64,000 nucleotides of DNA from positions 64,791 through 128,790 of the forward strand of contig NZ_LGSI01000037.1 in assembly GCF_001698815.1 (NCBI RefSeq). The letters are read 5' to 3'. The notes under the pieces were generated by a model. The model searched no databases and had not been told where the DNA came from. It saw nothing but the letters and a program-made list of their open reading frames with translations. Below are positions 1 through 8,673 of the stretch, piece by piece; the stretch's first letter is position 1; each line of letters starts with the position of its first letter. The DNA is from Pseudomonas syringae. GTDB lineage: Bacteria; Pseudomonadota; Gammaproteobacteria; Pseudomonadales; Pseudomonadaceae. A program made the translations under genes and the position numbers.

Positions 1-174
1 GACATCCGAATCGGCCGTGGCCCGCATCATGCCAGCCGGCGCCATCTCGATCGGTTGCAGATACACCGCCCCGACTTCCAGCCCCTGACACAGCTGTGGT
101 TCTCCAATCGGGTATTCCTTTGCGTGAGCCAAAGGTGCAAGCAGGAGCAGGGCGAGTGAGAGGTGGGTACGCAT
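1..174 (-). CDS. P19/Tp34-type periplasmic iron-binding protein, N-terminal part
   Basis: Only the first 58 residues are inside the window; the gene runs off the left edge. A signal peptide (MRTHLSLALLLLAPLAHA) is followed by a mature start EYPIGEPQLCQGLEVGAVYL and then the EMAPAGMM motif. Both are characteristic of the P19/FetP/FtrA family, periplasmic proteins that bind iron and copper and feed a high-affinity ferrous uptake system with an Ftr1-type permease. The partner genes would lie to the left. A Fur-box-like palindrome sits about 60 bases upstream, which fits iron control. Confidence 0.85.
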   Translation of the reverse strand, partial: MRTHLSLALLLLAPLAHAKEYPIGEPQLCQGLEVGAVYLQPIEMAPAGMMRATADSDV

Positions 175-230
175 GATGTCTTCCTGAGCACTGACGAGTA
201 GGAACCCGAGTCTAGGAAGTTTTTCTGCGA

Positions 231-250
231 ATAATAATGATTGTTATCAA
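231..250 (-). promoter_or_regulatory. Fur-box-like site upstream of the P19 gene
   Basis: Read on the minus strand this is TTGATAACAATCATTATTAT, a good but imperfect match to the Fur consensus (TGATAATnATTATCA core). It lies between the P19 start and the next gene. Position and target fit iron repression; binding is inferred. Confidence 0.6.
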
Positions 251-261
251 GTTTCGTGTGA

Positions 262-621
262 TTAAACCGCTGGCTCGTCACGCTGGCGAAATCGTTGGGC
301 GCGTTCGACGCTGTGGGTCATCTGTGCAGCCGCGTGAACGGTCAACGGATGTTGGGTAAAACCGGGTCTGGGGGAAATGTAGTCGGCCATTTCCCGGGCC
401 ACGGCGAGCTGGCGTTCCGAACCTTCGGCCAGCAGCGCGATGACCAGGTTTTCCAGGGCAATGACCCGGACACGCAAGTGAACCAGTTCGGCGTGGGTCA
501 ACGCGGGCGGGGCGGTGAACGCCTCGCCATCGATGGACTGTGCGGCGTTTTGATCGTCCCATGTCGACAGGGGTGGATGGTCGGGTGTCTCAGCATTTTG
601 GAAAGGATTTTTATTGAGCAT
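262..621 (-). CDS. small conserved-type hypothetical protein (119 aa)
   Basis: I do not recognise the family. The ATG at 621 has a GGAG nine bases upstream, so I prefer it to the TTG fifteen bases earlier. The N-terminal 40 residues are polar and probably disordered. Residues from about 45 to 110 look helical, with a heptad-like run LVHLRVRVIALENLVIALLA that could form a coiled coil. There is no signal peptide or membrane segment. It stands alone on the minus strand, and its 3' end faces the Fur-like site of the iron gene. Confidence 0.6.
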   Translation of the reverse strand: MLNKNPFQNAETPDHPPLSTWDDQNAAQSIDGEAFTAPPALTHAELVHLRVRVIALENLVIALLAEGSERQLAVAREMADYISPRPGFTQHPLTVHAAAQMTHSVERAQRFRQRDEPAV

Positions 622-781
622 GAGCGACGTCTCCAAGTCTGATCAGCAGTTGCAAGCTTAGCCCCAGGATCGCGATGGGGCGAGGGCAGCTGCTCGATGT
701 CGATATCTTGATATCCATCAAGGATAACGTTGCACCCAGGCTGTAAGTTGGGAGTACGCCTCTCGATGAACGGAGAACGGC

Positions 782-994
782 ATGGCCAAGAACTTCCCCG
801 CCAACCCCTCGCACCCCGAACGGATCTGTTGGGGATGCGACCAGTATTGTCCGGCCAAATCCCTCGCCTGCGGCAATGGCTCCGACCGGACGATGCATCC
901 GGCCGAGCTGTTCGGCGAAGATTGGGACGTACCCGGCGACTGGGGCCTGGACAAGCTCATCGTCACAGACAAAGCGCCGGATAAAGGTGTGTAG
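782..994 (+). CDS. DUF3079 family small protein
   Basis: This is a 70-residue cytoplasmic protein. The core HPERICWGCDQYC, AKSLACGNGSDR and HPAELFGEDW matches what I know of DUF3079. Four cysteines (C-x2-C, C, C) look able to bind a metal or an Fe-S cluster, but no function is established. The ATG has GGAG six to nine bases upstream. It is monocistronic. Confidence 0.8.
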   Translation: MAKNFPANPSHPERICWGCDQYCPAKSLACGNGSDRTMHPAELFGEDWDVPGDWGLDKLIVTDKAPDKGV

Positions 995-1069
995 TGGGTT
1001 GGCATCACCCTGCAGTGACACTTCAAGGGCTCGTCGTCCTGATGCGCCTGACCGTTGCGTGACCGGTAT

Positions 1070-1279
1070 TTAAATCCCGAGTCCAAACCTGAAGTTGCCA
1101 AACTTCCAGTCTGGCGAACTTTTCTGGTAGCAGCCTGGCTGGTTGGCCGGTGTTGCGTCGCAGGATATCTTCCCGACTTTGCTTGAACCCTGGCCTTCGC
1201 CGGTGCCGCGTTCGCTGTATACAGCGCAGCCACCCAGCATCGGCAACGCTAATGCCAGGGCAAGTATCAGATGCTTCAT
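1070..1279 (-). CDS. small outer-membrane-type lipoprotein (69 aa)
   Basis: The start MKHLILALALALPMLGGC gives a lipoprotein signal peptide with lipobox LGGC. The ATG six codons downstream of the longest possible start fits the signal length best. The mature part is about 52 residues, with two cysteines (ISCDA and PGCYQ) that could pair, and ends in an aromatic FGNFRFGLGI tail. The function is unknown. Confidence 0.7.
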   Translation of the reverse strand: MKHLILALALALPMLGGCAVYSERGTGEGQGSSKVGKISCDATPANQPGCYQKSSPDWKFGNFRFGLGI

Positions 1280-1356
1280 ATGTCTTTCCTTAAACATAAA
1301 TGGGTTCGGCCATTAAAACATATCTGATTACCTGCACCCGGCACTGCCGGGTGGTT

Positions 1357-2538
1357 TCAGCGCAGCAATCCACGCTGCGCGAGATTTCTCATCAATGCGC
1401 CGACCCCAAACGTCCAGGGCGGTGCCTGATGGCTGCCGGTCACGCGGTTGTGCAGGGCGCCCAGTGACGCGGATGAAATGCTCACCAGATCGCCTTCCTT
1501 GTGAGTAAAGCCCTGGCCTGGCAGGTCGCGATCATCGGTGGGGGCGAAGAGTGTGCCGAGAAACAGCACGAAGCCGTCCGGGTATTGGTGGTTGGCATTG
1601 AGTGTCTGCGCGGCGAGATCTGCCGGATCACGGCTGATCTGACTCATGGAACTACTGCCGTTGAGCACGTAGTCGTCATTGCCTTCGACCCGCAGGGCCA
1701 CTTCACAGCGCCGCACATCGTCAAGGCTGAAATGTTCGTCGAACAGGCGAATGAACGGCCCCAATGCGCAGGAAGCGTTGTTGTCCTTGGCCTTGCTCAG
1801 CAGTAACGCGCTGCGGCCTTCGACGTCGCGCAGGTTGACGTCGTTCCCCAGGGTCGCACCGTGAATACGGCCTCGGCTATCCACGGCCAGCACCACTTCC
1901 GGTTCCGGGTTGTTCCAGCTCGACTCGGGATGAATCCCGATGGCGCTGCCGCTGCCCACGGCGGCCAGGAGCGGCGCCTTGGTGAAGATTTCCGCGTCAG
2001 GGCCGATGCCGACTTCCAGGTACTGCGACCACATTTTTTGCTCAATCAATACCTGTTTCAGGCGCAAGGCTTCCGGGGAGCCGGGGCGCAAGTCACGCAG
2101 GTTGTCGCCGATCACGTTCTGCACCAGGCCACGGATTTGCTCGGCACGCTGCGCGTCGCCGCCGGCTTTCTCCTCGATGACCCGTTCGATCATGCTGGCG
2201 GCGAAGGTAACACCGGCGGCCTTGATGACTTGCAGGTCCGCCGGTGCCAGCAGGCTGGGCTTCGCCGGATCGCGCAGCTCGCCGCTGTTGGCCAGCAACG
2301 CTTCTATTGTGCCCAGCGAGGTGCCAATGGCGTCGCGTACCGCCTGCAGCGGGGCTTCGTTGTCCAGCAGCTGGCTCAGGGTCGGGAAGCGTGCGGTGCA
2401 GTCGATGACTTCACCGTCACGCAGCACCACCACGGCCGGACCGCCAAGTTCGCCCGGCAGCCACACGCGACCGACCAGCGTCGCGCGTTGCCAATCGTCG
2501 GGCAGGGTATTTCCAATCGTCAATTGCAGCGCTTGCAT
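1357..2538 (-). CDS. FAH-family 2-keto-3-deoxy-sugar-acid dehydratase-like enzyme
   Basis: This 393-residue protein has the fumarylacetoacetate hydrolase fold in its C-terminal half. The metal-binding segment NPEPEVVLAVD lies near residues 210-220 and GNDVNLRD follows at about 231. Length and architecture match XylX-type 2-keto-3-deoxy-pentonate dehydratases, which make 2-oxoglutarate semialdehyde. The start at 2538 is preferred over a longer in-frame extension that overlaps the dehydratase gene. It is the last gene of the sugar-acid operon, 17 bases after the IlvD/Edd gene. No semialdehyde dehydrogenase is present here, so the exact reaction stays open. Confidence 0.75.
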   Translation of the reverse strand: MQALQLTIGNTLPDDWQRATLVGRVWLPGELGGPAVVVLRDGEVIDCTARFPTLSQLLDNEAPLQAVRDAIGTSLGTIEALLANSGELRDPAKPSLLAPADLQVIKAAGVTFAASMIERVIEEKAGGDAQRAEQIRGLVQNVIGDNLRDLRPGSPEALRLKQVLIEQKMWSQYLEVGIGPDAEIFTKAPLLAAVGSGSAIGIHPESSWNNPEPEVVLAVDSRGRIHGATLGNDVNLRDVEGRSALLLSKAKDNNASCALGPFIRLFDEHFSLDDVRRCEVALRVEGNDDYVLNGSSSMSQISRDPADLAAQTLNANHQYPDGFVLFLGTLFAPTDDRDLPGQGFTHKEGDLVSISSASLGALHNRVTGSHQAPPWTFGVGALMRNLAQRGLLR

Positions 2539-2555
2539 AAGGCTGATCCTTGGGT

Positions 2556-4340
2556 TCAGTGGGAATGGCGCGGGGTGCCGTTTTCCGGGATAACGCGCCA
2601 GTACAGAGTGGCCGGTTCCAGACAGCCGCCCGTGGACAGCTGGCCGACCAGTTGCCGGTAGAGTTCCTGCCATGGGGTTTGCGAAGGGGCGAGGGCGGGC
2701 AGCGGTTCCTGGCGACGGACGTCCAGTTCGGCGTCGTCCACCAGTAGATTGACGCTGCGCGCATTGAGGTCGACGCGTAGCCGGTCACCGGTGCGCAGCA
2801 GCGACAGGCCGCCACCCACGGCGGATTCCGGGGACATGTTGAGAATCGACGGGCTGGCTGAAGTGCCGCTCTGGCGACCGTCGCCCAGGCACGGCAGCGA
2901 GTCGATACAGGCCTTGATCAGCGCGGACGGCGGCGCCATGTTCACCACTTCGGCGCTGCCGGGATAACCAACGGTGCCGCAGCCGCGAATCACCAGGATG
3001 CAGCGCTCATCGATGTCCAGAGTCGGGTCGTTGATCCGTGCCTGATAGTCTTCAGGCCCTTCGAACACGATGGCCCGCGCTTCGAAGCAGTTGGGTTGCA
3101 ACGGGTCGCTGAGGTAGGTGCTGCGGAACGCTTCGCCCACCACCGACATCTTCATGATGGCGCTGTCGAAAAAATTGCCGCTCAGGACGATGAAACCAGC
3201 GCGGTGCTTGAGCGGGTCTTCCCAGGTACGAATGACGTCGCGGTCGCCAGTCACGGCATCTGCAACGATCTCGCCCATGGTTCTGCCACTCACCGATTGG
3301 CAATCACGGTGCAGTCGGCCGACCTTGTCCAGTTCATGCATCACGGCGGGTACGCCGCCCGCGCGGTGGAAGCCTTCACCGAGATATTCGCCAGCAGGCA
3401 TGCAATTGACCAACAGCGGCACGTCTTCTCCGACCCGCTGCCAGTCTTCCAGTGACAGGTCGATGCCGCTGTGGCGGGCGATGGCGATCAGGTGCGGTGG
3501 GCAGTTGGTGGAAGCGCCCAACGCGGAGGCGACGGCGATGGCGTTCTCGAACGCCGCGTGGGTCATGATCTGTGACGGACGCACGTCTTCGCGAACCAGA
3601 TCGACAATGCGCAGACCTGTGGCATAGGCCATCTGCCCGCGCTCGCGGTAGGGCGCAGGAATGCTCGCGCAGCCCGGTAACGACATCCCGAGCGCTTCGG
3701 CCAGGGCGTTCATCGACAGGGCCGTGCCCATGGTGTTGCAGTGGCCAACCGAGGGTGACGACGCGGTAGTCAGGGTCATGAAGCCCTCGTAGTCGATTTC
3801 GCCCGCGCTGAGCAGATTGCGCGCATGCCACAGCACGGTGCCTGAACCGATGCGCTGGCCCTTGTGCCAGCCGTCGAGCATCGGCCCGCCGGACAGCACG
3901 ATTGACGGCAGATCGGTGGTCGCCGCGGCCATCAGGCAGGCTGGCGTGGTTTTGTCACAACCGGTGGTGAGCACCACGCCATCCAGCGGATAGCCGTGCA
4001 GCACCTCCACCAGTCCCAGATAAGCGAGGTTGCGGTCCAGTGCGGCGGTGGGGCGACGCGACTGCTCGGCAATCGGGTGCACGGGGAATTCCATCGGGAT
4101 GCCGCCCGCGTCGCGAATGCCGTCCTTGACCCGTTTGGCCAGTTCGATGTGATGGCGGTTGCAGGGTGTCAGGTCGCTGCCGGTTTGGGCGATGCCGATG
4201 ATCGGCCGCCCCGATTGCAGCTCGGCGCGAGTCAGGCCCTGGTTCATGTAGCGTTCCACGTACAGCGCGGTGAGATCGGCGTGAGCCGGATCGTCAAACC
4301 ACTGCTGACTGCGCAGGCGGCGTAGGGTTGGATCGGTCAT
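2556..4340 (-). CDS. IlvD/Edd-family sugar-acid dehydratase (arabinonate/xylonate type)
   Basis: This 594-residue dehydratase should convert an aldonic acid to a 2-keto-3-deoxy acid in the cytoplasm. Likely [2Fe-2S] ligands are C60, C128 (TTGCDKTTPAC) and C201 (GHCNTMGTA). The C-terminal MAPPSALIK and DGRQSGTSASPS motifs are typical of the arabinonate/xylonate branch. The ATG at 4340 has GGAG six bases upstream; the TTG at 4355 is less likely. It directly follows the 3-hydroxyisobutyrate-type dehydrogenase. The real substrate (L-arabinonate, D-xylonate, fuconate or another) cannot be decided from sequence. Confidence 0.85.
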   Translation of the reverse strand: MTDPTLRRLRSQQWFDDPAHADLTALYVERYMNQGLTRAELQSGRPIIGIAQTGSDLTPCNRHHIELAKRVKDGIRDAGGIPMEFPVHPIAEQSRRPTAALDRNLAYLGLVEVLHGYPLDGVVLTTGCDKTTPACLMAAATTDLPSIVLSGGPMLDGWHKGQRIGSGTVLWHARNLLSAGEIDYEGFMTLTTASSPSVGHCNTMGTALSMNALAEALGMSLPGCASIPAPYRERGQMAYATGLRIVDLVREDVRPSQIMTHAAFENAIAVASALGASTNCPPHLIAIARHSGIDLSLEDWQRVGEDVPLLVNCMPAGEYLGEGFHRAGGVPAVMHELDKVGRLHRDCQSVSGRTMGEIVADAVTGDRDVIRTWEDPLKHRAGFIVLSGNFFDSAIMKMSVVGEAFRSTYLSDPLQPNCFEARAIVFEGPEDYQARINDPTLDIDERCILVIRGCGTVGYPGSAEVVNMAPPSALIKACIDSLPCLGDGRQSGTSASPSILNMSPESAVGGGLSLLRTGDRLRVDLNARSVNLLVDDAELDVRRQEPLPALAPSQTPWQELYRQLVGQLSTGGCLEPATLYWRVIPENGTPRHSH

Positions 4341-4356
4341 GGCAGGCTCCAGCAAG

Positions 4357-5241
4357 TTATTCAGGCAATGGGTTGTGGCGGCGTAGCTGACGGATCAGTC
4401 CGGCATGGTCAAGTTCGCCGTCACCGGCCTCGACCATGGCCTGGAACAGTCCGTCGACCAGATTGGCCACGGGCAGCGTCAGGCCCAGGGTTCGGGCCTG
4501 GGCGAGGGCGGTGTGAGTGTCCTTGAGTTGCCATTTGGCAGCGCCGCCGGGGGTGAAATCGTTGTCGAGCATGCGTTGGCCATGCTGACGCCAGATCGGC
4601 GAGTCGACGAAACCGCCGAGCAGCGCTTGATGGACTTTCGCCGGGTCGGCCCCGCCACGCTCAGCCAGCAACAGCCCTTCGGCGACGGTGGCGATGGTGC
4701 TGGCGACGATCAATTGGTTGACCAGTTTGGACAGCTGACCAGTCCCGGCCGGGCCGACATGCACCGCACGACCCATGACGTCCAGTACCGCGCGGCCCTG
4801 TTCGAATGCCGCTGCGTCACCGCCGACCATGATTGCCAGGCTGGCTTCACGGGCGCCGCGTTCGCCGCCGGACACCGGTGCGTCGAGGTAGCGCAGCCCT
4901 TGTGCAGCACACAAGCGGGCGTGTTCGACGGCGGTTTCGACAGGGATCGAACTCATCACGATCACCAGCGCACCTTCGGCCAGCGCCAGCGCGGCGCCGC
5001 CTTCGCCAAACAGAATCTGGTCACAGGTCGGGCCATCGCTGAGCATGCAGACCAGCACCTGTGCGCCGTCTGCTGCCTGCGCGGCAGTCTCGAAAATGCT
5101 TGCGCCGTGGGCCGCGAGTTCCGCAGCCTTGGCAGCCGAGCGGTTCCAGATCTGTACCGGATAACCGGCCTGCAGCAGGTTGCTGACCATGGGTTTGCCC
5201 ATGATGCCGGTGCCGATGAAGGCCACGGTTTGCCGGGTCAT
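4357..5241 (-). CDS. 3-hydroxyisobutyrate-dehydrogenase-family NAD(P)-dependent reductase
   Basis: This 294-residue enzyme has the Rossmann motif GTGIMG at residues 10-15, the substrate motif DAPVSGG at 120-126 and the catalytic lysine K172 in SKLVNQ. The family includes tartronate semialdehyde reductase (GarR) and L-threonate dehydrogenase (LtnD). In a sugar-acid locus either a C3-C4 hydroxyacid reductase or an LtnD-like oxidation is plausible. Its start overlaps the stop of the MFS gene by four bases (ATGA), so translation is probably coupled. Confidence 0.85.
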   Translation of the reverse strand: MTRQTVAFIGTGIMGKPMVSNLLQAGYPVQIWNRSAAKAAELAAHGASIFETAAQAADGAQVLVCMLSDGPTCDQILFGEGGAALALAEGALVIVMSSIPVETAVEHARLCAAQGLRYLDAPVSGGERGAREASLAIMVGGDAAAFEQGRAVLDVMGRAVHVGPAGTGQLSKLVNQLIVASTIATVAEGLLLAERGGADPAKVHQALLGGFVDSPIWRQHGQRMLDNDFTPGGAAKWQLKDTHTALAQARTLGLTLPVANLVDGLFQAMVEAGDGELDHAGLIRQLRRHNPLPE

Positions 5242-6611
5242 GCCTTGTCTCCCAAGGCGTCAGTGGGGGCGCTTTTCGTATCAATCAGCGGCGCCGGATT
5301 GCGCGGCATCAACACCATGCCCAGGCCTCCGGCGCCGACCAGCGCGGCAATGATCAAGAAGCCCGGCGTGTAGCTGCCGGTCACGTTGAACAGGAACCCG
5401 GTCAGGTAAGGACCGGTGAAACCGCTGAGGTTACCGATGGAGTTGATCAAGCCAATCCCGGCTGCGGCGCCGACGCCGGTCAGCACTTGCCCGGGCACGG
5501 CCCAGAACACGTTGATTGCGCTGTACACGCCCATGGCCAGCAGGATGAAGCCGATGACGATGATCCACGGTTGATTGATCAACAGCGCCAGGGCAATGGA
5601 GGCAGCGGCGAGCATCGCAGCGCCGCCCGCGTGCCAGTGACGTTCCTGCAAGCGGTCGGAGCGGCGGCTCCACCAGATCATCGCCACCGCAGCGACGGCA
5701 TACGGGACGGCGGTGATCAGGCCGTTCTGCATCAGGCCGATCTCCAACCCGAACGAGGCGCGGAACGACGCCAGCACGGTCGGCAGGAAGAAGTTCATGG
5801 CGTTGGAGCCCGAGGTGATGCCGAAGTACACCAGCGCCAGCATCCACACCTGACGACTGCCCAGTGCCTTGCGAATCATCTGGCCCTTGGTTGGTTGCAC
5901 GCCGACCACCAGAGGTTTGTTGCGCTCTTCCTGATCGAGGGTCTTGATCAACCAGTTACGCTGTTCGGCGGTCAGCCAATGGGCATCGGCAGGGCGGTCA
6001 GTGAGGTAGAAAAAGCACACCACACCGAGGATCAGTGCCGGCACGGCTTCGACGATGTACATCAAGCGCCAGCCGACAAAACCCCAGGTATCACCCAGTT
6101 GCATCAGGCCCACCGACAGCGGCGCGCCGACGATTTGCGCAATGGGTACGCCCAGGTAAAACGAGGCGATCATCCGCGCTCGGTAGCGCGCTGGGAACCA
6201 CAGCGACAGCAGGTAAATCACGCCGGGAAAAAAGCCCGCTTCGGCGATGCCGAGCAGTACGCGCAAGGTGATGAAATGTCCGGCGGTCTGTAGAAAACCC
6301 ATGGCCCCGGCAATAATCCCCCAGGTGACCATGATCCGCGCGATCCACACCCGCGCGCCGTAGCGGTGCAGCAAAATATTGCTCGGCACTTCGAACATGA
6401 AGTAGCCGAGGAAGAAAATCCCCGCGCCCAGCCCGTAAATGGTCTGGCTGATGCCGATGTCCTCGTTCATGCGTAACGCCGCGAAGCCGACGTTGTTACG
6501 GTCCAGGAAGGCTACGACGAACAGGAGGATAAGAAACGGAATCAAGCGCCGGGTCACGCGCTTGATGGTCTGTTTTTCGATGTCCGAGACATCGGGATGT
6601 GGTGTGATCAT
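5238..6611 (-). CDS. MFS transporter, anion:cation symporter family (sugar acid uptake)
   Basis: This 457-residue inner-membrane carrier has twelve predicted helices. LDRNNVGFAALRMNEDIG near the first helix and a GVxxYxLxFWFPxxxRARM-like stretch are typical of the ACS family (TtuB, GudP, phthalate/tartrate carriers). I chose the ATG at 6611 because GAGG lies nine bases upstream, whereas the first in-frame ATG has no ribosome site. Position inside the operon suggests it imports the aldonic acid used by the enzymes around it. Confidence 0.85.
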   Translation of the reverse strand: MITPHPDVSDIEKQTIKRVTRRLIPFLILLFVVAFLDRNNVGFAALRMNEDIGISQTIYGLGAGIFFLGYFMFEVPSNILLHRYGARVWIARIMVTWGIIAGAMGFLQTAGHFITLRVLLGIAEAGFFPGVIYLLSLWFPARYRARMIASFYLGVPIAQIVGAPLSVGLMQLGDTWGFVGWRLMYIVEAVPALILGVVCFFYLTDRPADAHWLTAEQRNWLIKTLDQEERNKPLVVGVQPTKGQMIRKALGSRQVWMLALVYFGITSGSNAMNFFLPTVLASFRASFGLEIGLMQNGLITAVPYAVAAVAMIWWSRRSDRLQERHWHAGGAAMLAAASIALALLINQPWIIVIGFILLAMGVYSAINVFWAVPGQVLTGVGAAAGIGLINSIGNLSGFTGPYLTGFLFNVTGSYTPGFLIIAALVGAGGLGMVLMPRNPAPLIDTKSAPTDALGDKA

Positions 6612-6672
6612 GTCGCACAGCCTCATTATTTTTGTTGTTATCGATAGGAGAAGCGTGAGTCGTCAGTCACCG

Positions 6673-7647
6673 CTAGCCAGCGGCGGTGTCCTCGATATGG
6701 GCGCGGATGATGGCGTCGAAGTCAGCGTCGGCGTTAAAGCCCAAGGCGCGTGCGCGGGGTGCATCGACCTTGCTGGGCCAGCCTTCGACGATGCGCTGAA
6801 TGGTGGCGTCCGGTTCCCAGCGAATCAGCTTGACCACCTCGGCACCGGCCACTCGCTGCAGGGCCGCAACCATGTCGGCGACGGTGGTGGTCACGCCGGG
6901 CAGGGGAATGATGCGTTCATCGCCCAAGGTCTCGGGTGACAGCAGCATGGCGTGCAACATCGCCTCGATGACCCGGCGTGGCGAGGTGAGATAAACCTGA
7001 GTGTCCGGTCGCACCGGGCAGACGGCGGTTTGCCCCACCAGCGGCTCGCGAATGATCGAACTGAAGAAGGTCGAGGCTGCCTTGTTCGGCTTGCCGGGAC
7101 GCACGGCGACAGTGGGCAGGCGCAATACGCGCCCGTCGACAAAGCCCTTGCGGGCATAATCGGCGACCAACAACTCGCCCACCGCTTTTTGCATGCCATA
7201 AGACGATTTCGGCGTCAGCACCGTGTCGTCGTTGACGACCTCCGGCAGCTTGCCGCCGAATACCGCAAAGCCGCTGGCGTAGACCAATCGTGGCGTATTG
7301 CCCTGTTTACGCAGGGTTTCCAGGAGCGTCATCAGACCGTGCAGATTGACCTGCATGCCCAGATCGAAATCAGCCTCGGCAGCCGAACTGACCACCGCTG
7401 CCAGATGCCACACCAGATCCACACCATCGGTGACCCGCGCCACCACATCGGGGTCGGCAATGTCGCCGGTGATCAGTTCGATGCGTGGGTCGTTGGGCAA
7501 GTGTTCGCCGGCAAAGGCGTCGAACAGCACGATGCGCTCAATGACCTGTGGAGCCTGACCTTCGAACGTCAGGCTGTGCAGGGCCAGCAAACGCTCGGCC
7601 AGTTGTTTGCCAATAAAACCCGTGCCGCCGGTGATGAGGATCCGCAT
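6673..7647 (-). CDS. denD: D-erythronate dehydrogenase-like NAD-dependent epimerase/dehydratase-family enzyme
   Basis: This 324-residue extended SDR has GGTGFIG at residues 7-13 and the catalytic pair Y150/K154 (YGMQK). Overall sequence and length resemble DenD, which oxidises D-erythronate to 2-oxo-tetronate. No OtnK kinase, OtnC or OtnI is nearby, so the canonical C4-acid pathway is not complete here and the substrate may differ. GGAG stands directly upstream of the ATG. A BIME separates it from the preceding FAH gene, and it is followed by the MFS gene after 61 bases. Confidence 0.7.
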   Translation of the reverse strand: MRILITGGTGFIGKQLAERLLALHSLTFEGQAPQVIERIVLFDAFAGEHLPNDPRIELITGDIADPDVVARVTDGVDLVWHLAAVVSSAAEADFDLGMQVNLHGLMTLLETLRKQGNTPRLVYASGFAVFGGKLPEVVNDDTVLTPKSSYGMQKAVGELLVADYARKGFVDGRVLRLPTVAVRPGKPNKAASTFFSSIIREPLVGQTAVCPVRPDTQVYLTSPRRVIEAMLHAMLLSPETLGDERIIPLPGVTTTVADMVAALQRVAGAEVVKLIRWEPDATIQRIVEGWPSKVDAPRARALGFNADADFDAIIRAHIEDTAAG

Positions 7648-7695
7648 GTGTCACTCCTTTTTTTATTGTTGAATGAAAAACACCTAACCATTTCG

Positions 7696-7781
7696 TTGGA
7701 GCGAGGCTTGCCCGCGAATCAGGCGCGTAGGTGAGCCAGACACACCGCGTTATCGTTCTTCGCGGGCAAGCCTCGCTCCAA
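7696..7781. repeat. BIME: paired inverted REP elements
   Basis: Two copies of the Pseudomonas REP (GAGCGAGGCTTGCCCGCGAA and its reverse complement at 7759-7781) face each other across about 40 bases. They sit between two same-strand genes of the sugar-acid operon and may attenuate or stabilise the transcript. Confidence 0.9.
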
Positions 7782-7795
7782 CAGAACAGGGTCGG

Positions 7796-8644
7796 TCAGT
7801 CAGCCTGCACCGTGCGTTGGCGCTGTTCGCCGAGACCGGCGATGCCCAGGCGCATTTCCTGGCCCGCGCGCAGGAACACCGGCTCGGGTTTCACGCCCAG
7901 ACCCACGCCCGGTGGCGTGCCGGTGGAAATGATGTCACCGGGCTGCAATGACATGCAGCGGCTGAGGTAGGCAATCAGCGCAGGAATCTGGAACACCAGC
8001 GTGCGGGTGTTGCCGTTCTGGTAACGATGCCCGTCGACTTCCAGCCAGAGATCGAGTTGATGCGGGTCGGTGATCTCATCGCGGGTCACCAGCCATGGGC
8101 CGATAGGGCCGAAGGTGTCGAAACCCTTGCCTTTGTCCCAGGTGCCGCCGCGCTCAAGCTGCCATTCGCGCTCGGACACGTCGTTGATGACGCAATAGCC
8201 CGCCACGTGTTCCATGGCGTTGCTCTCGTCGATGTAGCGACCGCCCTTGCCGATCACCACACCCAACTCGACTTCCCAGTCGGTCTTGGTCGAGCCACGC
8301 GGGATCTGCACGTCATCGTTCGGGCCGTTGATGGCGCTGGTCCATTTATTGAAAATCACCGGTTCGTCGGGCACCGGCATGTTCGATTCTGCCGCGTGAT
8401 CGGCGTAGTTGAGGCCGATGCAGATGAACTTGCCCACCTGGCCGACGCAAGCGCCGATGCGTGGCGAGCCACTTACCAAAGGCAGGCTTGCCACGTCGAG
8501 CTTGCTCAGCGCTTCCAGGCTGGCAGGTTCCAGAGCCTGGCCGGTCAAATCAGCAATGTGAGCCGACAAATCGCGAATCTGTCCTTGAGCGTCCAGCAGG
8601 CCGGGTTTTTCCTGGCCTTTCTCGCCATAGCGTAGCAGTTTCAT
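7796..8644 (-). CDS. FAH-family hydrolase, probable 2,4-diketo-3-deoxy-sugar-acid hydrolase
   Basis: This 282-residue protein has the FAH catalytic domain from about residue 70. Metal ligands look like E124 and E126 (DWEVELGVV) and D155 (VINDVSERE). A GDIISTGTPPGVG motif lies near the C terminus. It resembles hydrolases that split 2,4-diketo-3-deoxy-L-fuconate or -rhamnonate into pyruvate and a hydroxyacid. Such genes are often misannotated as ureidoglycolate lyase. The gene before it encodes a C4-type SDR, the expected previous step. Confidence 0.75.
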   Translation of the reverse strand: MKLLRYGEKGQEKPGLLDAQGQIRDLSAHIADLTGQALEPASLEALSKLDVASLPLVSGSPRIGACVGQVGKFICIGLNYADHAAESNMPVPDEPVIFNKWTSAINGPNDDVQIPRGSTKTDWEVELGVVIGKGGRYIDESNAMEHVAGYCVINDVSEREWQLERGGTWDKGKGFDTFGPIGPWLVTRDEITDPHQLDLWLEVDGHRYQNGNTRTLVFQIPALIAYLSRCMSLQPGDIISTGTPPGVGLGVKPEPVFLRAGQEMRLGIAGLGEQRQRTVQAD

Positions 8645-8673
8645 AGAGGATTCCTGAATGGATGAAAAAAGGA

